From assembly GCA_030446945.1 (NCBI GenBank), contig JAUJMI010000223.1:1-6463 (forward strand): a DNA stretch of 6,463 nucleotides, written 5' to 3'. Under the pieces are notes generated by a model. It saw nothing but the letters and a program-made list of their open reading frames with translations, made no database searches and was not told the DNA's origin. The stretch comes from Longimicrobium sp. (GTDB taxonomy: Bacteria; Gemmatimonadota; Gemmatimonadetes; Longimicrobiales; Longimicrobiaceae). A program made the position numbers and the translations under genes. This document shows, in pieces, positions 1 to 5,824 of the stretch; the stretch's first letter is position 1; every line of letters begins with the position of its first letter.

Positions 1-49
1 TGTTATCGGGAGAGGGGGCAGGCGAGTGTAACGAGCCGGGGGTGAGGGC
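1..49. repeat. Possible intergenic repeat fragment at the window edge
   Basis: These 49 bases lie just past the stop codon of the EamA gene. They are C-rich on the minus strand and include the blocks CCCTCACCCCCGG and CCCCCTCTCCCGATAACA. Blocks of this style recur between genes in some GC-rich bacteria, and CTCTCCCGATAAC looks like one arm of a hairpin whose other half would lie outside the window. No second copy exists inside the window, so the repeat call rests on style alone. It could equally be ordinary intergenic sequence or a truncated terminator for the leftward permease gene. Confidence 0.2.
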
Positions 50-982
50 CTACCGGTCCGACCTCACCACCATCACTCCGCCCAGCGTCAGCACGGCGCC
101 GAGCACCGCCCAGCCGGTCGGCGTCTCTTTCAGCAGAACCGCGGCCGCGATCATGGCCACCACGGGGGTCAGGTTCGAGAAGATGGCCGTGCGCGTGTTC
201 CCGATCCGCTCGACGCCTCGATACCATATGAGATAGGCCAGCCCGATGGCGAACAGCGCGGAGAAGAACATCCCGCCCCACGCCTCCGCGCCGACCTCTT
301 CCCAGCGCTGGCGCAGGAGCGCGGGCGTTCCGAGCGCCACCAGGCCGGCGGTCCCCACCCACAGCGTCCACGCGGTGGTCTGAATGGAGCCGTAGCGCTC
401 CACCATGGGGCGCGCGCCCACGGTGTAGAGCGCCCACACCGCCGCGGCGACCACCAGGATCAGGTTTCCCACGAGTGCCTCGTGCCCCTCCAGCAGCGCG
501 CCGGCCCCGGTCACCAGCGCGATCCCCAGCACCGAGAGCGCGGCGCCGGCCCAGGTGCGCCACCCCGGGCGCTCGTGCCCGGTGAGCATGGAGAAGAAGG
601 CGGTCAGGATGGGGGTGAGCGCCAGGATCAGCGCCGCGCTCCCCGCGCGGGTGCGCGCGAGGCCCAGGATGAAGCACATCTGGTAGGCCACGTTCCCCAG
701 CAGCCCCAGCGCCACGATGCGCGCCAGGTGCCGCCGCTCGGGGAGCACGAGGGCGCCCTGCACGCGCAGCACGATCCCCACGAACACCGACGCCACCACG
801 AAGCGCAGCGCGTTGAAGGCGAGCGGCTCGAACACGGCCAGCGCGTTCTTGACCACGGCGAAGTTGACGCCCCACACGAACACCATCATCGCCAGCGCGC
901 TCTCGGTCCACCCCCACCCCGGCACCGGCCCCGTGGCCTCCGCCCCCAGCCCCGGCTCGATCTCCCGCCGCGTCGTCGCCAT
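50..982 (-). CDS. EamA/DMT-superfamily inner-membrane permease
   Basis: A 310-residue protein of the drug/metabolite transporter superfamily with two EamA repeats, at about residues 30-160 and 172-306. Roughly ten hydrophobic helices are visible (for example about 30-48, 54-74, 86-104, 143-163, 171-189, 202-220, 236-253, 265-285 and 290-306). Family-typical signatures include NALRFVVASV near residue 57, LTPILTAFFSML at 122-133 ending repeat one, and LTPVVAMIAAAVLLKE at 271-286 ending repeat two. Such proteins export or exchange small metabolites such as amino acids, but the substrate cannot be read from sequence. I chose the ATG at 982. An in-frame GTG at 1030 would add 16 residues (326 total), and both starts follow the identical octamer GCGAGAGG, so the start is uncertain. 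The gene stands apart from the toxin remnant upstream (about 155 bp) and probably has its own promoter; none is convincing. Confidence 0.9.
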   Translation of the reverse strand: MATTRREIEPGLGAEATGPVPGWGWTESALAMMVFVWGVNFAVVKNALAVFEPLAFNALRFVVASVFVGIVLRVQGALVLPERRHLARIVALGLLGNVAYQMCFILGLARTRAGSAALILALTPILTAFFSMLTGHERPGWRTWAGAALSVLGIALVTGAGALLEGHEALVGNLILVVAAAVWALYTVGARPMVERYGSIQTTAWTLWVGTAGLVALGTPALLRQRWEEVGAEAWGGMFFSALFAIGLAYLIWYRGVERIGNTRTAIFSNLTPVVAMIAAAVLLKETPTGWAVLGAVLTLGGVMVVRSDR

Positions 983-989
983 CCTCTCG

Positions 990-1014
990 CCCTTCACCGG
1001 AGACAAGTGAGGGG
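990..1014 (-). promoter_or_regulatory. Imperfect hairpin over the EamA ribosome-binding region
   Basis: On the minus strand CCCCTCAC and GTGAAGGG form an eight-position stem with one C/A mismatch around a nine-base loop. The 3' arm ends eight bases before the ATG at 982 and covers the AAGG part of the likely Shine-Dalgarno sequence. If translation starts at 982, the hairpin could restrict ribosome access. If the GTG at 1030 is the true start, the structure simply lies within codons 6-14. Visible pairing only; no regulatory evidence. Confidence 0.2.
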
Positions 1015-1137
1015 GAACAGACCGGCTCACCCTCTCGCACGACCGCCGACAATCTAACCGATGCCCTCACGCAGAGACACAGAGAGATCGAGAGAGCGAG
1101 TCGTTTTCCGTGTCCATGTGTATTTGCTCCCTGTGCC

Positions 1138-1498
1138 TCACCCCGCGCGCAATCGCGGATGGACGTGCAGCACCTCGCCCGGGCTGGCTTCATCCAGCGC
1201 CGATCAGAGTGCGGGAACCAGGGGGAGCAGGTGCTCCATCTTCACCTGTAAGGGAAAATCACCACGACCGCGAAGCCACGTCCGCTCAGCGTCTGCTGGA
1301 ACTCAATACTTCGATCGGCCGTCACGAACACGTCGAGCCCCGCAGCTTCCACGCGGCGCAAGAGAGCTCCGTCCTGGACACGCGACCAACCTTCTGCGCC
1401 CACGGTGGAAACAAGATGCCCCGGCAGCTCTCGAGCGAGCTGCCGGGGCAGATTTTCATCCCAAGGACGCGGCGGACTGCGCCAGGTGGCTCGGTCAC
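1138..1498 (-). pseudogene. Broken DUF5615 PIN-like nuclease (toxin partner of DUF433)
   Basis: No single frame is open, but three consecutive frames join into one recognisable DUF5615 (COG4634, PIN-like) protein of about 120 codons, the family's usual length. Piece one starts at a GTG (1498) that overlaps the DUF433 stop as GTGA and ends in RRVL near 1463. Piece two, from 1460 to 1257, begins DENLPRQLARELPG and includes GLDVFVTADRSIEFQQTL, with the acidic D-E-N and TAD-R signatures of the family. Piece three, from about 1257, gives FPLQVKMEHLLPLVPAL, meets an in-frame TGA at 1204-1206, then continues SALDEASPGEVLHVH to a TGA at 1138-1140. The breaks are therefore a one-base loss near 1461-1466, another shift near 1251-1260, and one nonsense codon. 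In intact pairs this protein is a predicted ribonuclease toxin held by DUF433. Here it should be inactive. Sequencing error could explain a shift, but three lesions argue for real decay. Confidence 0.8.
1417..1450. repeat. Perfect 14-bp inverted repeat with 6-base loop
   Basis: TGCCCCGGCAGCTC at 1417-1430 and GAGCTGCCGGGGCA at 1437-1450 are exact reverse complements around the six-base spacer TCGAGC. The repeat lies wholly inside the first half of the DUF5615 remnant, over the codons for LPRQLARELPGH. In RNA it would be a very stable GC-rich hairpin. On the minus strand it is followed by TCTTGTTTCC, which is only weakly T-rich, so an intrinsic terminator is possible but not convincing. Confidence 0.75.
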
Positions 1499-1716
1499 GC
1501 CGCGTGCCGGATGCCGCCGAGGAGCGCGCGCGTCGCCTGAAGGAAGCCGAGCGTCTGCCCCCGTGTCACCGTGGGGAAAGCGTCGAGGAAGCTGTCGATG
1601 GTATCGCCTTCCTCAAGGTAGTCGAGCAGAGCCTGGACGGGCACCCGGGTTCCCACAAAAACCGGGGTGCCGCCAAGGATCTCGGGATGGCTGTGGACGA
1701 CGGGCTCTTCGGGCAT
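1495..1716 (-). CDS. DUF433 family antitoxin-like protein
   Basis: A complete 73-residue DUF433 (COG2442) protein. The diagnostic core is ILGGTPVFVGTRVPVQALLDYL at residues 13-34 (isoleucine-leucine-glycine-glycine, then GTRVPV), followed by the acidic helix region EEGDTIDSFLDAFPTVTRGQ. This small winged-helix-like family is usually encoded directly before a DUF5615 PIN-like protein and is the predicted antitoxin and autorepressor of that pair. The start is the ATG at 1716, preceded by AGGCGG (1722-1727) with a five-base gap. Its stop overlaps the GTG of the downstream toxin remnant by four bases, the usual coupled arrangement. The reading frame is undamaged while its partner is broken, so it is either a surviving orphan antitoxin or a gene not yet decayed. 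A palindrome lies 36-53 bp upstream. Confidence 0.87.
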   Translation of the reverse strand: MPEEPVVHSHPEILGGTPVFVGTRVPVQALLDYLEEGDTIDSFLDAFPTVTRGQTLGFLQATRALLGGIRHAA

Positions 1717-1751
1717 GGCGACCGCCTGGTGCGAGAAGTGTCAAACGCCGC

Positions 1752-1769
1752 GCAACGTAGCTACGCTGC
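1752..1769. promoter_or_regulatory. Palindrome upstream of the DUF433 gene, possible operator
   Basis: GCAACGTAG and CTACGCTGC form a back-to-back palindrome of two nine-base arms with one mismatched position and a perfect GTAGCTAC centre. It lies 36-53 bp upstream of the DUF433 ATG, in the 69-bp gap behind the HAD gene. Antitoxins of this kind often bind palindromes at their own promoters, which makes an operator the natural reading. As RNA it could instead fold into a seven-pair hairpin and act as a weak terminator for the HAD gene, although no T-run follows. Confidence 0.35.
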
Positions 1770-1785
1770 AGCCCGCTCTCCAAGC

Positions 1786-2460
1786 TCAGTCCGTGCTTTC
1801 GCCATTGGCGTAGGGCGACCGGTCGTAGTTCGCCAGCAGGTCCGCGGGGTCGTCGTAGATGGCCACGGCGTCCTTGAGGTCCTCGTCGCCCCAGCCGCCG
1901 CAGCGCAGGGCCACGCAGGGGACGCCCGCACGGCGCGAGGCCTCCACGTCGTACGGCGTGTCGCCCAGCATCACGGCCTGGGCGGGGGTGCACCCGGCCT
2001 TCTCCACGGCCGCCTCCACGATGTCCGGGTCCGGCTTCGAAGCCTCCACGTCCGACTGCGACGTCTTCTCCTCGATCAGGTCCTTGATCCCCGCCTTCTC
2101 CAGCAGCTTCCCCATGTCGTCCTTGCTGGCCGAGGTGGCCACCACCAGCGCCATCCCGTCCGCCTGGAAGCGCTCCAGGAGCTCGCGCGCCTGCGGGAAG
2201 GGCCGCAGGTTGGGGAGGTAGCGCTCCTGGAAGATCTCGCCGCGGCGTTTCTTCACGCGCTTCGCCTCGTCCGAGTCGTCGTCCAGACCCGTGATGCGGG
2301 GGACTACCTTGTCGCCGCCCATCCCGATCAGGCGGCGCACGTGGCCGAATTCGATGTCGAAGCCCATCTCCTTCCCCACGTCCACCCAGGCCTGGGCGTG
2401 GGCGTCGTTGCTGTCGATCAGGGTCCCGTCGATGTCGAGGATCGCCGCGCGTACCGTCAT
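1786..2460 (-). CDS. HAD-superfamily hydrolase, phosphoglycolate phosphatase/PGM-like
   Basis: A complete 224-residue cytoplasmic HAD hydrolase of subfamily I. Motif I is D9-I-D11-G-T-L, with the nucleophile D9 and acid/base D11. A helical cap follows (about 17-90), with RRLIGMGGDK at 42-51. Motif II is T109-S110 in VVATSAS, motif III is K142 in SKPDPD, and motif IV is G166-D167-T-P-Y-D171, which binds magnesium. All catalytic positions are present. The layout matches beta-phosphoglucomutase and phosphoglycolate phosphatase relatives, which hydrolyse or transfer small phosphate esters; the substrate is unknown. The start is the ATG at 2460, which shares ATGA with the stop of the FAD/Rieske gene, and GGAAG lies just before it inside that gene. 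Translation is therefore very likely coupled to the upstream flavoenzyme. A longer upstream frame exists but runs over the real neighbour and is not coding. Confidence 0.93.
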   Translation of the reverse strand: MTVRAAILDIDGTLIDSNDAHAQAWVDVGKEMGFDIEFGHVRRLIGMGGDKVVPRITGLDDDSDEAKRVKKRRGEIFQERYLPNLRPFPQARELLERFQADGMALVVATSASKDDMGKLLEKAGIKDLIEEKTSQSDVEASKPDPDIVEAAVEKAGCTPAQAVMLGDTPYDVEASRRAGVPCVALRCGGWGDEDLKDAVAIYDDPADLLANYDRSPYANGESTD

Positions 2461-3986
2461 TCGCCTTCCAGCTTCTTGAGGGGATAGGGAGCGGGCCCGT
2501 TCAGGACCGCGCCGTCGGTGGCAAAGCGCGAGCCGTGGCAGGGACAGTCCCAGCTTCGCTCCAGCCCGTTCCACTGCACCACGCATCCCAGATGGGTGCA
2601 GATGGCCGACTGCTCGTGGAGCTTCCCGTTCTCGTCGCGGTACGCGGCCACCTTGTGCAGCCCGCGCTGCAGCACCGCCCCCGTCCCCGGAGCGATCTCC
2701 TCCGCCGACTTCACGTCGCCGCCCAGCGGCAGCAGGTCGGTGTACTGCACCGCCACGTCCACGTTCTCCACCGTGAACTCTTTCATCGAGTCCTTGGAGA
2801 TCGTCTTGCGCTTGGGATCGTAGAGCTTCTCCCACGGGTTGGGGCGCCCCAGCACCAGGTCCGAGATCAGGATGCCGGCGATGGTGGAGTGAGTCATCCC
2901 CTGCCCGCTGTCGCCGGTGGCGATATAGACGTTCTCCTGCCCGCCCGGGTCGCGCCCGATGAACGCGACGAAGTCCATCGGCTCCAGCACCTGGCCGCTC
3001 CAGCGCAGCGTCACCTGCTCGATGGGGAAGCGCGCGCGCGTCCACGCCTCCAGGCGGTCGAAGCGGACCTGCATGTCGTTCTCGTGCCCCGTCTTGTGGT
3101 CCTCGCCGCCCACCACGAGCATCTCGTGCGTCAGGTCGCCGGGGATGCGGGCCAGGCGCACGTAGTGGTAGTGCTCCTGCGTGTCCCAGTACAGCCCGTG
3201 CGGCACCGCGCCGATGGGGACGCGCGCGCCGATGACGTAGGTGCGGTAGGGCGCCTGCTTGGTGTGGATGGTGAGCCGGTCGTTGATGGGCGAGTTGGTG
3301 GCGACCACAACCGCCCCCGCGCGCACCTCGAAGCCGTCGCCGCGTGCCGCCGCCGTGCTCCCGCCCTCCACCTCCAGCACGTGGTTCCCCGTGTGGATGC
3401 GCCCGCCGTCGCGCTGGATGCAGCGGGCGAGCCCCTCCAGGTACTTGAGCGGATGGAACTCACCCTGCCGTGAGAAGCGGAGCCCCGGCCCGCTGTCGAA
3501 CGGCACCGGGAGCTTTTCCACGATCTCCACCGTGCCTCCGGCGCGGCGGGCGGCCTCCAGCTCCGTCTGCAGGAAGTCGGGGGTCTCGTCGGGCCCCAGA
3601 AAGTAGTAGCCGTCCACGTGCTGGTAGTCGCACTCGATCCCCTCCGCCGTGGCGATCTCGCCGATGCGGTCCACGGCGGCCTGGTGGCTCTGGTAGATGA
3701 GCTTCGCGCCCTCCTCGCCGTGCACCTTTTCCAGGACGTGGTAGAAGTCGTCCTGGGCACTGGCCAGGTGGGCGGTGGTCTGCCCCGACTCCCCCCCGCC
3801 GACGCCGTTGTCGTCCAGCACGACGACCTTTTTGCCCTCGCGGGCCAGGAGGTACGCGGTAGTCATCCCCGCCAGCCCCGCGCCCACCACGCACACGTCC
3901 GCCTCCGCCACGCCGCGCAGCGGGGGGAACTCCGCCTGCGGATGGGTGGTCTCCCACACCGATACGGACCTCTCCGATGATTTCAT
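2457..3986 (-). CDS. FAD-dependent oxidoreductase with C-terminal Rieske [2Fe-2S] domain (YhfW-like)
   Basis: A 509-residue fusion. The N-terminal DadA/glycine-oxidase-type FAD domain (about 28-385) has the dinucleotide-binding motif GAGLAG at 35-40 with D58-D59 ending the second beta strand. It continues with GESGQTTAHLASAQDD at 65-80, typical of the Rieske-fused branch, and closes with VYIATGDSGQGMTHS (353-367), which contacts FAD. The C-terminal Rieske domain (about 405-509) has cluster ligands C463 and H465 in CTHLGC and C481 and H484 in CPCHGS. C468 and C483 form the stabilising disulfide pair seen in bc1/b6f-type Rieske proteins. No signal peptide or membrane helix is visible, so it should be a soluble cytoplasmic enzyme that passes electrons between a substrate, FAD and the iron-sulfur centre. 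The substrate of this family is not known to me. AAGGGAG seven bases before the ATG at 3986 fixes the start. Its stop overlaps the HAD start, and SelO ends 97 bp upstream. Confidence 0.94.
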   Translation of the reverse strand: MKSSERSVSVWETTHPQAEFPPLRGVAEADVCVVGAGLAGMTTAYLLAREGKKVVVLDDNGVGGGESGQTTAHLASAQDDFYHVLEKVHGEEGAKLIYQSHQAAVDRIGEIATAEGIECDYQHVDGYYFLGPDETPDFLQTELEAARRAGGTVEIVEKLPVPFDSGPGLRFSRQGEFHPLKYLEGLARCIQRDGGRIHTGNHVLEVEGGSTAAARGDGFEVRAGAVVVATNSPINDRLTIHTKQAPYRTYVIGARVPIGAVPHGLYWDTQEHYHYVRLARIPGDLTHEMLVVGGEDHKTGHENDMQVRFDRLEAWTRARFPIEQVTLRWSGQVLEPMDFVAFIGRDPGGQENVYIATGDSGQGMTHSTIAGILISDLVLGRPNPWEKLYDPKRKTISKDSMKEFTVENVDVAVQYTDLLPLGGDVKSAEEIAPGTGAVLQRGLHKVAAYRDENGKLHEQSAICTHLGCVVQWNGLERSWDCPCHGSRFATDGAVLNGPAPYPLKKLEGE

Positions 3987-4083
3987 CGCCCGTCTCCCTT
4001 GGCGGCACGTACCCGTTGGACACCGGGCCGCCGCCGTTGCAAGTGCCGTGACAGGCCGGAGGCCCATCTCCGTGTCCGCCGTT

Positions 4084-5547
4084 CTACGTCCCGCAAAAGG
4101 TTGCGTGCACCCGTTCGTGCGTTGCAGGCGGCTCCCGGTAACGCTCGAAGCCCGGCTGCGGCTCGAACGGCGTCGCCAGCACCGCCAGCAGCTCTTCAAA
4201 GGGCGCGAAGTCGTCCCGGTCCACCGCCGCGCGTATGACCGCTTCCACCCGGTGGTTGCGCGGGATGATGGCGGGGTTGGCGGCCAGCATGGCCGCACGG
4301 CGCGCCTCCGGGTCGCCCTGCTCCTCCTGGAGCCGCCGGCGCCAGCGCTGCGCCCATGCGTCGAACGCGGCGGGATCCGCAAAGAGGCTGCGCACGGCCG
4401 CGTCGTCATCCGCCTCGCTCAGCCGGCGGAAGGTGAGGGTGAAATCCGCGGCTTCGGACGCCATCGCCTCCAGCAGGCCCTGCGCGAGCTCCGGATCGCC
4501 CGCCCGTTCCGTGAGCAGACCGAGCTTGCGCCCGAGCCCCGCGTGGTAGGCGCGCTCGAAGGCCGGCGCGAAGGCATCCAGCGCCTCGTTGGCCTCGTCT
4601 GCCGCGGCGGCGGCCGTGCCAGAGAGCAGGGGGAGCAGGCACTCCGCCAGCCGCACCAGGTTCCACTGGGCGATCGACGGCTGATTGGCGTAGGCGTAGC
4701 GTCCGTAGCTGTCGATGGAGCTGAAGACCGCGCCGGGGTCGTACTCGTCCATGAAGGCACAGGGCCCGTAGTCGATCGTCTCCCCGGCGATCGCCATGTT
4801 GTCCGTGTTCATCACGCCATGGATGAACCCCACGAGAAGCCAGCGGGCGATGAGCTCGGCCTGCGCCCGCACCACTGCCTCCAGGAGCGCCCGGTAGGGC
4901 CGCTCCGCCCCGGCCGCATCCGGGTAGTGCCGGGCGATGACGTGGTCCGCGAGCGTGCGCAGGCCCTCCACGTCGCCGCGGCTCGCGAAGAACTGGAAGG
5001 TGCCCACGCGGATGTGGCTGGAAGCGACGCGGGCCAGCACCGCGCCGGGCAGCACCGTCTCCCGCCTCACCCTCTCGCCGGTGGCCACCGCGGCGAGCGC
5101 GCGGGTGGTGGGGATGCCGAGTGCCGCCATCGCCTCGCTCAGCAGGTACTCGCGCAGCACCGGCCCCAGCGCGGCCCTTCCGTCGCCGCGGCGCGAGTAG
5201 GGGGTGGGGCCGGCGCCCTTGAGCTGGACGTCGCGGCGCACTCCGTGGCGGTCGATCAGCTCCCCGAGCAGGATCGCGCGGCCGTCCCCAAGCTGCGGCA
5301 CGAACCCCCCGAACTGGTGCCCGGCATACGCGGTCGCGATCGGCTCGGCGGTCTCCGGCACGCGATTGCCGGCCAGCACCTGCACGCCTTCCTCGCTGGC
5401 GAGCCAGACCGGATCCAGGCCCAGCTCGGCCGCCAGCGGCGCGTTCACCCGGATCAGCCGCGGCGCCGGCACCGGCGTGGGGGCCACGCGGGCGAAGAAC
5501 CGGTCCGGAAGCCGCGAGTAGCTGTTGTCGAAAGGTGGTCGAACCAT
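4084..5547 (-). CDS. selO: Protein adenylyltransferase SelO (YdiU/UPF0061 family)
   Basis: A complete 487-residue SelO pseudokinase, close to the 478 residues of E. coli YdiU. It transfers AMP from ATP to protein Ser, Thr or Tyr residues, and in E. coli it modifies proteins linked to redox homeostasis. Visible signatures are [19 protein letters not shown] (73-91), [18 protein letters not shown] (108-125) with the ATP-binding lysine K110, [13 protein letters not shown] (176-188), and HGVMNTDNM (243-251). D249, N250 and D259 (in DYG) match the catalytic and metal residues D252, N253 and D262 of the Pseudomonas protein with a constant offset of three. C263 follows DYGP and C485 is third from the end (FCGT), where eukaryotic SelO carries selenocysteine; this pair forms the regulatory disulfide in E. 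coli. The ATG at 5547 was chosen because family similarity begins there and GGAG lies ten bases upstream. Longer in-frame starts (GTG at 5601, ATG at 5583) add unconserved residues. Confidence 0.96.
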   Translation of the reverse strand: MVRPPFDNSYSRLPDRFFARVAPTPVPAPRLIRVNAPLAAELGLDPVWLASEEGVQVLAGNRVPETAEPIATAYAGHQFGGFVPQLGDGRAILLGELIDRHGVRRDVQLKGAGPTPYSRRGDGRAALGPVLREYLLSEAMAALGIPTTRALAAVATGERVRRETVLPGAVLARVASSHIRVGTFQFFASRGDVEGLRTLADHVIARHYPDAAGAERPYRALLEAVVRAQAELIARWLLVGFIHGVMNTDNMAIAGETIDYGPCAFMDEYDPGAVFSSIDSYGRYAYANQPSIAQWNLVRLAECLLPLLSGTAAAAADEANEALDAFAPAFERAYHAGLGRKLGLLTERAGDPELAQGLLEAMASEAADFTLTFRRLSEADDDAAVRSLFADPAAFDAWAQRWRRRLQEEQGDPEARRAAMLAANPAIIPRNHRVEAVIRAAVDRDDFAPFEELLAVLATPFEPQPGFERYREPPATHERVHATFCGT

Positions 5548-5631
5548 GGGTCTGAAGCTCCGGTCATGCTGGGTGTGGAGCATCTCCCTCGCACAACCCA
5601 CGCCTACCGCGCCACAACGACTCGGGGCAAG

Positions 5632-5649
5632 GGAGACGATCTAGTCTCC
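5632..5649. repeat. 6-bp stem inverted repeat in the divergent intergenic region
   Basis: GGAGAC (5632-5637) and GTCTCC (5644-5649) are exact reverse complements around the six-base spacer GATCTA. The repeat lies about 85-100 bp upstream of the SelO start, in the 277-bp gap between SelO and the rightward lipoprotein gene. No T-run follows on either strand, so it is not a recognisable terminator. A binding site for a dimeric regulator or a leader hairpin for SelO are both possible. Confidence 0.35.
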
Positions 5650-5670
5650 GCACTCCTGCGCGACCCTTTC

Positions 5671-5700
5671 GCCGAGCACCCGGAGATGGAGTGCTCCGGC
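5671..5700. repeat. Bulged inverted repeat in the divergent intergenic region
   Basis: GCCGAGCAC (5671-5679) pairs with GTGCTCCGGC (5691-5700) as nine base pairs with one bulged base, around an eleven-base loop. It lies about 60-90 bp upstream of the TATACT element for the plus-strand gene. In very GC-rich DNA moderate repeats arise by chance, so the function is open; no terminator-like T-run follows. Confidence 0.3.
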
Positions 5701-5735
5701 GCGGCCGGTTCAGTGAAACGGCAGGCGCGCAGCAC

Positions 5736-5764
5736 TCGCACAAACTGGCGCGATGCGTTATACT
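5736..5764 (+). promoter_or_regulatory. Putative sigma-70-type promoter for the lipoprotein gene
   Basis: TATACT at 5759-5764 matches the TATAAT -10 consensus at five of six positions and is conspicuous in otherwise GC-rich sequence. With a 17-base spacer the -35 position is TCGCAC (5736-5741), a poor match to TTGACA, so the promoter would be weak or need an activator. Initiation near 5771 would give a leader of about 54 bases before the ATG at 5825. An imperfect palindrome at 5704-5722 (GCCGGTT and AAACGGC, one mismatch) lies just upstream of the -35. Confidence 0.45.
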
Positions 5765-5824
5765 ACAGGCCCGCGCCTCGTCTCCCGCTCCCACCGTCCC
5801 GCTCCGCCGCGCCAGACGCACCCC

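Noticed and set aside
3..1193. A 396-codon minus-strand open frame across the EamA gene
   Set aside because: It overlaps the permease in another frame, is Arg/Gly/Ala-rich without domains, and exists because high-GC DNA has few stop codons.
1204..1262. Programmed frameshifting or stop readthrough in the DUF5615 gene
   Set aside because: Two separate shifts plus a stop would all need recoding and no slippery site with a following structure fits them; decay is simpler.
1739..1744. TTGACA on the minus strand upstream of DUF433 as a -35 box
   Set aside because: It is a perfect hexamer, but 17 bases downstream the sequence is TCGCCA, which overlaps the start codon and is not a -10.
1405..2487. 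A 360-codon plus-strand open frame opposite the HAD and DUF433 genes
   Set aside because: It is antisense to genes with complete catalytic motifs, its composition is His/Arg/Val-rich, and no family signature appears.
2535..3473. A 312-codon plus-strand open frame opposite the FAD/Rieske gene
   Set aside because: It mirrors the codon pattern of the real gene and contains no recognisable domain.
3987..4083. A terminator or promoter between selO and the FAD/Rieske gene
   Set aside because: Only a four-base-pair GGCC/GGCC hairpin without a T-run is present, and no convincing -35/-10 pair was found.
3987..4409. An N-terminal extension of the FAD/Rieske frame up to 4409
   Set aside because: The extra residues overlap the end of selO in another frame, are Arg/Ser/Thr-rich, and a good Shine-Dalgarno supports the ATG at 3986.
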